A stretch of 64,000 nucleotides of DNA from Thermaerobacter sp. FW80 (GTDB lineage: Bacteria; Bacillota; Sulfobacillia; Thermaerobacterales; Thermaerobacteraceae): NCBI RefSeq assembly GCF_004634385.1, contig NZ_CP037895.1, positions 1,525,245 through 1,589,244 on the forward strand. The letters run 5' to 3'. Both the position numbers and the translations under genes were made by a program. Numbering within the stretch: position 1 is the first letter of the stretch; each line of letters starts with the position of its first letter. Positions 6,406 through 14,807 of the stretch are shown piece after piece. The notes below the pieces were generated by a model that was not told the DNA's origin, ran no database searches, and saw only the letters and a program-made list of their open reading frames with translations.

Positions 6406-8898
6406 ATGACGGGATCCCATGGTGCGACCCAGCCTGCCAACGGCCGGCGCCCCATCACCTCCCGCGACCTGCTGGACCTCCGGTTCGTGGGCGATCCCCG
6501 CATCGCCCCCGACGGGGACCGGGTGGTGTGGGTCGAGCGCTGGATCGACGCCGACCGGAACCAGTACCGGTCCAACCTGTACGCGGCCCCGGCGTCCGGT
6601 GAGGGCCCGCCGGCGCCGCTGACCACCGGACCGGGCATCGACCGGGCGCCCCGGTGGTCGCCTGACGGCCGCTGGCTGGCCTTCCTCTCCGACCGGCCGT
6701 TGCCCGGCGACGGGACAGGGAGGAGGGCCGGCTCCGCAGGCAAGGCCGGCGAGGCCGCCGGCCGGGGGAACGAGAAGCCCCGGCCCCAGCTCTATCTCTT
6801 GCCGGCGCACGGTGGCGAGGCGCGCCTGCTCACCCGCTTCAAGCAGGGGGTGAGCCCCGCCGGCTGGTCGCCCGACGGCCGCTACCTGTCGGTGGTGGCG
6901 CAGGTTCATCCGGAGCGGGGGCTGGAGGCCGTTGGGGACCCCGAGCCGGGCGACGACGATCCGTACCGGCGTCACACCCGCGGCGTGAAGGTGATCCGCC
7001 GGCTGGCCTACAAGTTGGACGGCGTCGGCTACTTCACCGATCACCGCCACCATGCGCTGGTGCTGGACCTGGGGGACGGCGATGCCCACCTGGCGCAGGT
7101 CGCCCCGCCCGGTGCGGCCACCGTACCCTGGTTCCAGATCACCGCGGGCGAGTACGACGTTCGCTGGGTGACCTGGATGCCCTCGGGTCGCGAGCTGCTG
7201 GTGGTGACGAACCCGCATCCCGACGCCGACCGCCAGCCCTGGACCGACGTCTACCTGGTGCCCTTCCACCCGGCCGGCGGGGAGGGCGGGGCCGGTTCCG
7301 GGGCGACCGGCGAGGGGCCCCTCGACCTCTCCCGCGACCCGCTGCCGCCGGGCGTCCGCAAGCTGACCAGCTCGGACCTCGACGTCTACGAAGCGCTGCC
7401 GTCGCCCGACGGCCGCTGGATCGCCGTCCGGGGCCAGGACGCCCGCCGCTACCGGGCCTATAGCAACACCCACCTGTACCTGATCGCCGCCGACGGCAGC
7501 CAGCGGCGCTGCCTCACCGCCGAGGCCGACCTGACGGTGGGCGACGAGAGCGTCAACGATGTCGTCGGTGAGCCCGGGGCCGTGATGGCGTGGGCTCCCG
7601 ACGGGTCGGGTCTCTATGCCCTGGTCAGCCGCCGTGGGGAGGTGCAGCTCTACTGGTTCGGGGTGGACGGGACGATCCGCCCGTTGACCGATGGTCCGCA
7701 GGTGCTGCGGGGGATCAGCATCGACCGGGCGGGCCGGCGCTGCGCCTACCTTCGCTTGACGGCGACGGAGCCGGGCGAGGTGTGGATCGCCGAGCTTCCT
7801 TCCCGGGATGAACCGGCCGCGGCCGCCGTGGGCGGCGGCGGGGCGGCCGCCGCCCCGGGCACGGCAGGGGACGGCCCCGCGGAGGCCGGTGCCGGTTCCT
7901 CCGGCAAGGATGGCCGTACTGCCGCCGTGGAGGCCGGCCTCGCGGCGGCCGACGGTCCGACCGAGGGGCCGGCCGGCGGGGCGACCCGCAACGGCCACCC
8001 CGTGATCCAGGGCCGGCGCCTCTCCCGGGCCAACGACCGGTGGCTGGCCGAGGTGGAGGTCGTCGAGCCGGAGCACTTCACCTTCGAATCCGACGGGAAC
8101 GTCCTCGACGGCTGGCTCATGCGGCCCGTGGGCTTCGAACCGGGCAAGCGGTACCCGGCGATCCTCCAGATCCACGGCGGCCCCATGGCCATGTACGGGT
8201 ACGCCTTCTTCCACGAGTTCCAGCTGCTGGCCGCCCGCGGCTACGCCGTGTTCTACACCAACCCGCGGGGCAGCCAGGGTTACGGCCAGGCCTTCTGTGC
8301 GGCCATCCGGGGCGACTGGGGCAACCGCGACTACCGGGATCTGATGACCTTCGTCGACGCGGTGCTGGAGCGGTACGACTTCATCGATCGACAGCGGCTC
8401 GGGGTGGCGGGCGGCAGCTACGGGGGCTACATGACCAACTGGATCGTCACCCACACCGACCGCTTCCGGGCGGCGGTGACCATGCGCTGCGTGGCCAACG
8501 AGCACAGCTTCTTCGGCACCAGCGACATCGGCTTCTACGACCTCTTCGACCTGGAGGTGCCGCCGTGGGAGGACCCGCTGCGGTACCTGGCGATGTCGCC
8601 CATCCACCACATCGCCCGGTGCAAGACGCCGCTCCTGGTGATGCACTCGGAGATGGACCTGCGCTGTCCCATCGAACAGGCGGAGCAGCTCTACACGGCG
8701 CTCAAGGTCCTCGGCGTGCCGACGGAGTTCGTCCGCTTCCCCGAGGAGAGCCACGGCTTGAGCCGCGGTGGCAAGCCCTGGCACCGGGTCTACCGGCTGG
8801 ATCGCATCGTCGACTGGTTCGACCGCTACCTGCAGCCGGAGCGGTCGACGGGGGCGCGCTCGCCGGCGCCGTCGGAGGAACCGGCGGCCCGGGGCTAG
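6406..8898 (+). CDS. S9 prolyl-oligopeptidase-family peptidase
   Basis: A serine peptidase of the acylaminoacyl-peptidase / dipeptidyl-peptidase group, 830 residues, without a signal peptide and so probably cytoplasmic. The N-terminal half is a beta-propeller with repeated SPDGR / WSPDGR motifs (for example APRWSPDGRWLAFLSDRP). The C-terminal alpha/beta hydrolase carries the catalytic Ser near residue 670 in GGSYGGYMT, Asp near 751 in SEMDLRCP, and His near 783 in EESHGLSR. Between the two domains (about residues 467-530) sits an Ala/Gly-rich linker of about 60 residues that is not normal for the family. The ATG at 6406 follows GAGGTGACGTC with good spacing. It stands alone, with a hairpin immediately upstream. 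Confidence 0.93.
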   Translation: MTGSHGATQPANGRRPITSRDLLDLRFVGDPRIAPDGDRVVWVERWIDADRNQYRSNLYAAPASGEGPPAPLTTGPGIDRAPRWSPDGRWLAFLSDRPLPGDGTGRRAGSAGKAGEAAGRGNEKPRPQLYLLPAHGGEARLLTRFKQGVSPAGWSPDGRYLSVVAQVHPERGLEAVGDPEPGDDDPYRRHTRGVKVIRRLAYKLDGVGYFTDHRHHALVLDLGDGDAHLAQVAPPGAATVPWFQITAGEYDVRWVTWMPSGRELLVVTNPHPDADRQPWTDVYLVPFHPAGGEGGAGSGATGEGPLDLSRDPLPPGVRKLTSSDLDVYEALPSPDGRWIAVRGQDARRYRAYSNTHLYLIAADGSQRRCLTAEADLTVGDESVNDVVGEPGAVMAWAPDGSGLYALVSRRGEVQLYWFGVDGTIRPLTDGPQVLRGISIDRAGRRCAYLRLTATEPGEVWIAELPSRDEPAAAAVGGGGAAAAPGTAGDGPAEAGAGSSGKDGRTAAVEAGLAAADGPTEGPAGGATRNGHPVIQGRRLSRANDRWLAEVEVVEPEHFTFESDGNVLDGWLMRPVGFEPGKRYPAILQIHGGPMAMYGYAFFHEFQLLAARGYAVFYTNPRGSQGYGQAFCAAIRGDWGNRDYRDLMTFVDAVLERYDFIDRQRLGVAGGSYGGYMTNWIVTHTDRFRAAVTMRCVANEHSFFGTSDIGFYDLFDLEVPPWEDPLRYLAMSPIHHIARCKTPLLVMHSEMDLRCPIEQAEQLYTALKVLGVPTEFVRFPEESHGLSRGGKPWHRVYRLDRIVDWFDRYLQPERSTGARSPAPSEEPAARG

Positions 8899-9092
8899 GC
8901 CCGCGGCCGCGACGCGCCAGGCCCAGCTCCTTCTCGGTCGTCCCCCGGGGCGGACCTTGCTCGACAGGGCGTCCGTTGAAGGAGGCGGCGGAGCGGCTGC
9001 GGCGGTCGGTGTTCGTGGAGGACGAGGGCCGGGCGGGCGCGGGCGGTGCTTGCCGCGGCCAGAGGCGGGCAAGGGGGATGGGGGCCGAAGCC

Positions 9093-9911
9093 ATGCTGAT
9101 CGACTACCACATGCACCTGGAGCGGGGCGGGCTGACCCGGGAGTACCTGCTGCGGTTCGTGGAGACGGCCCGGGCCCGCGGTGTGGACGAGATCGGCATC
9201 ACCGAGCACGCGTACAACTTCGTCGAGGGGGCGCCGCTGCTGGGCCGCCCGTGGTACGTGGAGCGCTACAGCAGCGGCTTCCGCATGGCGGACTACATCG
9301 CCCTGCTGCAGGCCGCCCGCGCCGAGGGCCTGCCGGTGAAGGCGGGCATCGAGATGGACTACGTCCCCGGCCGGGAGGAGGACATCCGTGCCTTCCTGGC
9401 TGCCTATCCGCTGGACTTCGTCATCGGTTCGGTGCACTGGATCGACGACTGGGGCTTCGACCTGGATCCCGCCAGCTGGCCCGGGCGCGACGTCCGGGAG
9501 GCGTACCGGCGCTACTTCGACCTGGCGGAGCGGGCGATCCGCAGCGGGCTCTTCGACGTCTTCGGGCACCCCGACGTGATCAAGGTGTTCGGCTACAAGC
9601 TGCCGCCCGAATACCGGGACGAACTGGCCGAGTATCACCGGCGCCTGGCGCGGGCGGCGGCGGAGGCCGGGGTGTGCCTGGAGATCTCCAGCGCCGGGGT
9701 GCGCAAGCCGGTCGGGGAGTTCTACCCGGACCCGGGCATCCTGGATGAGGCGCGACGGCTCGGGGTGCGGGTGACCCTGGCCTCCGACGCCCACGAGCCC
9801 GAACACGTGGGATGGGCGTACCCGGAGCTGGTCGCCTACGCCCGGGCCCATGGATTCGAGACGGTGACGGTGTTCGAGGGGCGGGTGGGGCGACAGGAGC
9901 CGCTGGGATAG
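9093..9911 (+). CDS. hisK: PHP-domain phosphatase, likely histidinol-phosphatase
   Basis: A 272-residue PHP (polymerase and histidinol phosphatase) protein. Metal-binding motifs are visible: YHMHLE at the start, GITEHAYNF, the glutamate of GIEMDYVPGRE, IGSVHWID, FGHPDVIKVFG and LASDAHEPEHVGWAY near the C-terminus. These are the motifs of HisK/HisJ-type histidinol-phosphate phosphatases, which make histidinol. The long his operon at 37-47 kb encodes a HisB with only the dehydratase domain and no other phosphatase, so this gene is a good candidate for the missing step. Other PHP substrates remain possible. The ATG at 9093 gives the usual family start; an in-frame ATG at 9078 would add five residues. 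Confidence 0.85.
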   Translation: MLIDYHMHLERGGLTREYLLRFVETARARGVDEIGITEHAYNFVEGAPLLGRPWYVERYSSGFRMADYIALLQAARAEGLPVKAGIEMDYVPGREEDIRAFLAAYPLDFVIGSVHWIDDWGFDLDPASWPGRDVREAYRRYFDLAERAIRSGLFDVFGHPDVIKVFGYKLPPEYRDELAEYHRRLARAAAEAGVCLEISSAGVRKPVGEFYPDPGILDEARRLGVRVTLASDAHEPEHVGWAYPELVAYARAHGFETVTVFEGRVGRQEPLG

Positions 9912-10092
9912 ATCGCTTGGTGGACGGCGTTGGGGGCGTCCGACGGGGTGGACGGCGCGGGCGCCATGGGGAATCGCAGGACCCCATGGAGCGCGGCGCG
10001 CACGCCGGGGGCTCCCGGAGGGGCCGGCGGTCCGGGACGCCGACCGGTGGCCGCGGGTTCGGATGCCCCCGGGGCGATGGGAGGTGGTGGAC

Positions 10093-10994
10093 GTGGCCGT
10101 CGGCGGGACATGGGGCATCGGGGACCGGGACCTGGAGCTCCTGCTCTGGGCGGCGGCCCTGCGGGCGCAACGAGCGAAGCGGCCCGCCGGCATCGGTGCA
10201 TCGGGGCTGCAGGGTGCCGCGGGCGCCGCCGGGACCGACGCGACGCCCTCGGCCCCGATGCCATCCGGTTCGCAGCCTCCTGAGCCCGTCATCGGCGCCG
10301 CTTCCCGGGCCCGGCCAAACCCCGGGCACCTCGACTTCGCGGCGACGCTGGCGTCGCTCCTCGCGCTGGAGGGCTGGACGGGGGGAGCGGCGCTGGCGGA
10401 AACGGCGCTGGCTTTCGGCATCGCGGCGACGGGCGGACGCGGTTCCCCGGCGACGGTGGGGTGGGGCGCCCTCCCGGGGGCCAGCGGGTTGTGGGGGCCC
10501 TGGCGGCCCTGGGTGCGGCCGGGGCCGACGCCGCCAGCGCGGTCGCCAGCGCAGGAGGGACCCCGTCCGGGGACGATGCGTCGCCATGGCCCCGCGATCG
10601 GCTGGAGACCCTGGCCGATGTGGCCGCCCGCCGCCACGGCCTCGATCCCGCCCTGCTCCGCGCGGTGATCGAGGTGGAATCCGGCTGGAACCCGCTGGCA
10701 CGCTCGCCGGCGGGCGCCCTCGGCCTGATGCAGCTCATGCCGGCCACCGCACGGGCGCTGGGTGTCACCGACCCCTGGGATCCTTGGCAGAACCTCGAGG
10801 CCGGCGCCCGCTACCTGCGCCAGCAGCTGGAGCGGTTTGGCGACATCCGCCTGGCCCTGGCGGCCTACAACGCGGGGCCCGGTGCCGTGCAGCGGTACGG
10901 GGACGTTCCTCCCTATCGCGAGACGCAGGCCTACGTGGAGCGGGTGCTGGCCCTGTGGCGCCGGGGCGGGGCCGATGCCGGCCTGCGCGGCTAG
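10093..10994 (+). CDS. Lytic transglycosylase (SLT domain), apparent frameshift
   Basis: A peptidoglycan lytic transglycosylase resembling Bacillus YjbJ. The catalytic SLT domain is read in the frame ending at 10994: LDPALLRAVIEVESGWNPLARS (catalytic Glu), GALGLMQLMPATARALGV, LAAYNAGPGAVQRYG, then PYRETQAYVERVLAL. Upstream, the N-terminal helical part typical of YjbJ relatives (GDRDLELLLWAAALRAQ, then LDFAATLASLLALEGW) is in a different frame, beginning at the GTG 10093 with GAGGTGG just upstream. The frames must change between about 10430 and 10500, in a G-rich run. Either the gene is broken, the sequence has an indel, or the SLT domain starts alone at the GTG 10461. No signal peptide is evident. 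Confidence 0.75.
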
Positions 10995-11136
10995 CCCCGG
11001 CGTTCGGGGGGTTCCGCCCTCCCGCCGTCCCCGTGTTCCTGCCCTCCACCGCATGCGGCGCGGTCTCGTCACCGGGTGCGCTCGCTGGATGCGGGCCGGT
11101 GGAACGGGACCTGCGGTGCTGGGAGGATGGACGCGG

Positions 11137-11167
11137 AAGGCCTCACCCGCGCCGCGGGTGAGGCCTT
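11137..11167. terminator. Bidirectional terminator between convergent genes
   Basis: A 12-bp perfect stem (11137-11148 AAGGCCTCACCC with 11156-11167) with a GCGCCGC loop sits between the plus-strand transglycosylase and minus-strand metQ. There is no long T-run on either side. Confidence 0.65.
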
Positions 11168-11214
11168 CCGCCTTCCGCCGGCAGGCGACCCGGTTGCACC
11201 CGCTCGCGGCGATC

Positions 11215-12141
11215 CTACTCCAACAGTTCCTGGGCGGGCACGACCGCGCCGTCGTAGTTCTCTTCGATGTACTCCTTGACCTCGGGACCCACCAGGACCT
11301 CCGCCAGCGCCTTGAGCTCCGGCCGGTCCACGTCCTCCGGCCGCACCACCAGCACGTTGGCGAAGGGCGAGTCGGCGTCCTCGATGAACAGCGGCTCGGG
11401 GTTCTTCATCGCCCCCGCCTTCTTCGCCTCCAGCACGTAGTTCGTGTTGATGGCCGCCAGATCCACGTCGGCCAGGGTGCGCGGGATCAGCTCGGCCGCC
11501 ACCTCGCGGATCTCCAGGTTCTTCGGGTTCTCCACGATGTCCCGCACCGTGGCGGTGTAGTCCGCGCCCTCCTCGAGCTTGATCAGACCGGCCGACTGCA
11601 GGAGCAGCAGCGCCCGCCCGCCGTTGGTCGGGTCGTTGGGGATGGCCACCGTGGCGCCGTCCCGCAGCTGGCCGAGATCGCTGATCTTGTCGGAGTAGAG
11701 CCCCATGGGCTCGATGTGCACCTTGGCCAGCGGCGTCAGCTTTGTCCCGTGGTCCGCGTTGAACTGGTCCAGGTAGGGGATGTGCTGGAAGTAGTTGGCG
11801 TCCAGCTCGCCGTCCACCAGGGCCGGGTTGATCTTGGTGTAGTCGCTGAACTCGATGACCTCCAGCTTGATGCCCTGCTTCTCCAGGGCCGGCGCCGCCA
11901 CGTCGCGGAGGATCTCGGCGTGGGGGACGGCGGTGGCGCCGACCTTCAAGGTGACGGATCCCTGCGTGCCCGCGGACCCGTTGCCGCCGGCCGCACCCTC
12001 ATCGGCCGCAGCGCCGGACGAACCGGCCGACGGGCCGCCTCCGCAGCCGGCCGCCACGGCCGCCACCAGCAAGACCGTCAACGACATCGCGATCCGCCGG
12101 ATCCAGCGCCGGCGCGGGGGGAGAGGGGAGCCTGCACGCAT
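11215..12141 (-). CDS. metQ: Methionine ABC transporter substrate-binding lipoprotein
   Basis: The extracellular methionine-binding lipoprotein that feeds MetN-MetI. The 308-residue protein has a lipoprotein signal (RRWIRRIAMSLTVLLVAAVAAGC, lipidated Cys at about 33), a Gly/Ser/Ala-rich spacer, then the NlpA fold: VTLKVGATAVPHAEILRDVA, FSDYTKINPALVDGELDANYFQH, IEPMGLYSDKI, IPNDPTNGGRALLLLQSAGLI, and INTNYVLEAK. The start at 12141 follows AAGGAGGT with 9 bases of spacing. It is the third gene of metN-metI-metQ, but a 26-bp perfect hairpin lies between metI and metQ. That hairpin probably sets the relative amounts of the transcript parts. Upstream control is by the SAM riboswitch at 14325-14637. 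Confidence 0.95.
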   Translation of the reverse strand: MRAGSPLPPRRRWIRRIAMSLTVLLVAAVAAGCGGGPSAGSSGAAADEGAAGGNGSAGTQGSVTLKVGATAVPHAEILRDVAAPALEKQGIKLEVIEFSDYTKINPALVDGELDANYFQHIPYLDQFNADHGTKLTPLAKVHIEPMGLYSDKISDLGQLRDGATVAIPNDPTNGGRALLLLQSAGLIKLEEGADYTATVRDIVENPKNLEIREVAAELIPRTLADVDLAAINTNYVLEAKKAGAMKNPEPLFIEDADSPFANVLVVRPEDVDRPELKALAEVLVGPEVKEYIEENYDGAVVPAQELLE

Positions 12142-12376
12142 CGGGCTGCGACCTCCTTCCCGTCCACCGCTCGGCCGCGTTCGCCATCGGGCGGTGGACG
12201 TGGCTGTTCTCACCCATCGCGTCCCCATCACCCCCTCGCGGACGAACCGGCCGCTCCCGCGGACCATCCCCCATGCCCGCTTGCCGCGCCGACCCGGTGC
12301 CCAAGACCCGGCGTGCTCCATGGGCCGGGACGCCAAGCCGGATCGGGCGGCGGTCCCTGGCCGTCCCGAGCCGCGG

Positions 12377-12432
12377 CCCCCGGCGGCCGGAGGGCGGCGG
12401 ACGCCGGTCCGCCGCCCTCCGGCCGCCGGGGG
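12377..12432 (-). terminator. 26-bp perfect hairpin between metI and metQ
   Basis: Bases 12377-12402 and 12407-12432 are exact reverse complements around the 4-base loop GCCG. The hairpin starts 10 bases after the metI stop codon. There is no T-run, so it may be an mRNA-stabilising or partial-termination structure inside the operon rather than a classic terminator. The remaining gap (12142-12376) shows no gene; the dispersed motif GGACGAACCGGCC occurs at 12240. Confidence 0.7.
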
Positions 12433-12442
12433 CGGTGCCGGC

Positions 12443-13183
12443 TCACCGGTGGTTGAGCCGCCGGGCCAGCGACTCGCCAGCCCACTGGACCAGCTGCACC
12501 AGCGCCACCAGGAGCACCACGCAGGCCAGCAACACCCCGGCCTCCCACCGCTGGTAGCCCATGCGGAAGGCCAGGTCGCCCAGGCCGCCGCCCCCGACGG
12601 CGCCCGCCACCGCGGAGAACTCGATGAGGCCCACGGTGGCGATGGTCACCCCCAGCACCACGGCGGGCAGCGCCTCGGGCAGCAGCACCTTGGTCACCAC
12701 CTGCCAGGGGGTCGCCCCCATGGCGACCGCCGCGTCGATGGTGCCGCGGTCCACCTCCCTGAGCGCGGTCTCCACGACCCGGGCGACCAGGGGCGTGGCG
12801 GCCACCGCCATGGGCGGCACCGCGGCCGCGGTCCCCAGGGACGTGCCCACCAGCAGGCGGGTGAAGGGCGCCAGGGCGATGAGCAGGATGATGAAGGGCA
12901 CCGACCGACCCGTGTTGACCACGAAGGCCAGGAGCGCCCGCAGCGGCGGGAAGGCGGCGATGTGCCCCCGGTCCATCACCACCAGGAGGGTGCCGATGGG
13001 CACCCCGGCCAGGGTCGCGAAGAGGATGGCGAGGCCCACCATGTACAGGGTCTGGCCGGTGGCCTCCACGATGTCGGGTCCGTACTCCGTCAGGGCCGCG
13101 AGCAGTTCGGCCAGTGGTGCGGGGACGAACCCCGCCGCCGTCAGGGTCGAACCGCCCGGCAGCATCGCGCCGGTTCCTCCCAC
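12443..13183 (-). CDS. metI: Methionine ABC transporter permease
   Basis: Integral-membrane component of the MetNIQ importer, 246 residues. Hydrophobic segments include [49 protein letters not shown], and the C-terminal [20 protein letters not shown]. The permease-ATPase coupling loop is clear: [28 protein letters not shown], the EAA-like motif of the family, and [25 protein letters not shown] is diagnostic of MetI. The GTG at 13183 follows GGGAGGTGA with 6 bases of spacing and lies 6 bases after metN. Length is slightly above the usual 215-225 because of an N-terminal extension. Confidence 0.95.
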   Translation of the reverse strand: MGGTGAMLPGGSTLTAAGFVPAPLAELLAALTEYGPDIVEATGQTLYMVGLAILFATLAGVPIGTLLVVMDRGHIAAFPPLRALLAFVVNTGRSVPFIILLIALAPFTRLLVGTSLGTAAAVPPMAVAATPLVARVVETALREVDRGTIDAAVAMGATPWQVVTKVLLPEALPAVVLGVTIATVGLIEFSAVAGAVGGGGLGDLAFRMGYQRWEAGVLLACVVLLVALVQLVQWAGESLARRLNHR

Positions 13184-13189
13184 GCACCG

Positions 13190-14098
13190 TCACCTCCCGA
13201 CACGCCATGGGCCGGCGACGCCGGGCGCCGGGAGCCGTCCCGAGGCGGCCGGCAGCGGATGGGCGGCGTCGGGGAGCGGTTGGGCGAGGGGAGCACCCTG
13301 CCCGGCGGTCGCGATCCTCGCCGCGGCGTCGGATCCCGCGCCGTCGCCCGCCGCGGCCAGCAGGCGCCGGGTCGCCTCGGCCTGGGGTCGGCCGAACACC
13401 GCGTCCACGGGTCCGCACTCGGCGATGCGACCGGCGTCCATCACCGCCACCCGCTGGCAGGCCGCCCGCACCAGCTCCAGCTGGTGGGTGATCAGCAGCA
13501 CCGTGATCCCCAGCTCCCGGTGGACCCGCTGGAGCAGCTCCAGCACCGTCCGGCTGGTGGCGGCGTCCAGGGCCGAGGTGGGCTCGTCGCAGAGCAACAG
13601 CTCCGGCTCCGTGGCCAGGGCGCGGGCGATGGCCACCCGCTGCTTCTGCCCGCCGCTGAGCTGGGCGGGGTAGGCGCTCGCCTTGTCGGCCAGCCCGACC
13701 CAATCCAGCAGCTCCTCGACCCGGTGCCGGATGCGGTCCCGCGGGACGCCGGCGATCTCGAGGGGCAGCGCCACGTTGCCCGCCGCCGTGCGGGACCAGA
13801 GCAGGTGGAAGTGCTGGAAGACCAGGCCGATGCGCCGGCGCTGCCGCCGCAGGGCAGCGCCCCGGAGCCGCGTGAGCTCGACGCCGCCGAGGCGGATGGA
13901 CCCCGTCGTCGGGCGCTCGAGCAGGGTGATGCACCGCACCAGGGTGCTCTTGCCCGCCCCCGACGGACCGACGACGCCGAAGAACTCGCCCCGCCGAACC
14001 ACGAGGTCGACCCCGTCCAGGGCCGTGGTGGTCCCGCGGCGGCCGCGGAAGACCTTCACCAGGTTGCGAACCTCCAGCATCGGTTCCGGCATCCGCAT
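13190..14098 (-). CDS. metN: Methionine ABC transporter ATP-binding protein
   Basis: The ATPase of the MetNIQ importer. It shows Walker [10 protein letters not shown] near residue 45, the Q-loop in [28 protein letters not shown] (typical of MetN), the signature [15 protein letters not shown], Walker [13 protein letters not shown] and the switch His in LITHQLELV. MetN normally ends in an ACT-like NIL domain that senses methionine; here the C-terminal part after about residue 235 is only an Ala/Pro-rich tail, so allosteric trans-inhibition by methionine is probably absent. Start codons at 14101, 14098 and 14092 are all possible; a G-rich ribosome site precedes them. First gene of the operon, about 225 bases after the riboswitch terminator. 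Confidence 0.93.
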   Translation of the reverse strand: MRMPEPMLEVRNLVKVFRGRRGTTTALDGVDLVVRRGEFFGVVGPSGAGKSTLVRCITLLERPTTGSIRLGGVELTRLRGAALRRQRRRIGLVFQHFHLLWSRTAAGNVALPLEIAGVPRDRIRHRVEELLDWVGLADKASAYPAQLSGGQKQRVAIARALATEPELLLCDEPTSALDAATSRTVLELLQRVHRELGITVLLITHQLELVRAACQRVAVMDAGRIAECGPVDAVFGRPQAEATRRLLAAAGDGAGSDAAARIATAGQGAPLAQPLPDAAHPLPAASGRLPAPGVAGPWRVGR

Positions 14099-14324
14099 CA
14101 CCCCCGTCGCCCGCGCCGGATCCGGGTTCGGCGGGGGCCCGCGCCCTCCACCGACCCGGCGGCCTCCGCAGCCGGTCGCCTCGGTCCGTGGCGACGCAGT
14201 GCCCGTTCAGGCGGGCCGGTTCGTCCACCAGGCGACCTCTCCGCACCCGGCCGCCTCGGTCCGCGGCGTCGCAGCGGGCAGCCCTGGTCCGCAACCGGGC
14301 GGTCCCGGTCCGGCGACGGGCAAC

Positions 14325-14361
14325 AAAAAGCCATCCTTTCCGAGAGACGCAGAAAGGATGG
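14325..14361 (-). terminator. SAM-riboswitch intrinsic terminator
   Basis: On the minus strand, CCATCCTTT and AAAGGATGG form a 9-bp stem followed by CTTTTTG. The loop contains TCTCTC, which can pair with the GAGAGA at the 3' side of the aptamer P1 helix. That gives the usual S-box choice between antiterminator and terminator. Confidence 0.92.
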
Positions 14362-14380
14362 CCAAAGGGTGCCATCCCTT

Positions 14381-14637
14381 CTTATCTCTCAGAACGGCGT
14401 CCCGGCACCAGGACGCGGTTCTGCGGGAGTTGGCACCACCCGGCGACCGCATCGGGCGCGGCCCCGCGGTCGCGCCCCCGCGACCAGCGGGCATCGCGGC
14501 GGCCCGACCCGAGACCGGACGCCTCCGCGGCCACCGCCGCCGGCGGGCCGAGCCGGAACGGCCGATGGGGCCGCGGTGCGGCCGCACGGAGGTTGCCGTG
14601 GCTTCATTGGGCCCGTCCCTCCGCCACTCTGGATAAG
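14381..14637 (-). promoter_or_regulatory. SAM-I (S-box) riboswitch aptamer with an oversize P3 arm
   Basis: Reading the minus strand from 14637, the class I SAM aptamer is unmistakable. CTTATCCAGAG opens P1, followed by GGCGGAGGGACGGGCCC and ATGAAGCCACGGCAACC. After a long interruption come GGTGCCAACTCCCGCAG, a P4 hairpin and GAGAGATAAG closing P1. The stretch between GGCAACC (14591-14597) and GGTGCCAA (14430-14437) is 153 bases, against roughly 10 to 30 in ordinary S-boxes, so the aptamer spans 257 bases rather than about 110. The inserted part can form its own stem (CGCGGCCCC with GGGGCCGCG). When SAM is bound, transcription should stop at 14325-14361 and metNIQ should be off. Confidence 0.93.
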
Positions 14638-14732
14638 AAGAGATGCGGCGTATTCGGTTGTTCGTGGGCGCCGCCGGGACCGGGCGTCGGGCCGCGGTCC
14701 GGCGGTCGAGCCGGCTCGCGTGTACGCTGCCG

Positions 14733-14762
14733 ATTATGCCGCCGGTTGTGCCCGCCTGTCAA
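14733..14762 (-). promoter_or_regulatory. Sigma-A-type promoter of metNIQ
   Basis: On the minus strand TTGACA (14757-14762) and CATAAT (14733-14738) are separated by 18 bases, close to consensus. Transcription should begin near 14726, about 90 bases before the riboswitch aptamer and just downstream of the asnB stop. Confidence 0.75.
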
Positions 14763-14807
14763 CCGGTGCCCCGTCCGGCCGCGTTCGTCCGGCTGGCTTG
14801 CCCGCCG

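Noticed and set aside
6043-9072. 1009-codon minus-strand frame
   Set aside because: It lies opposite the S9 peptidase, whose motifs are complete; the antisense peptide is Arg/Pro/Gly-rich and without family features.
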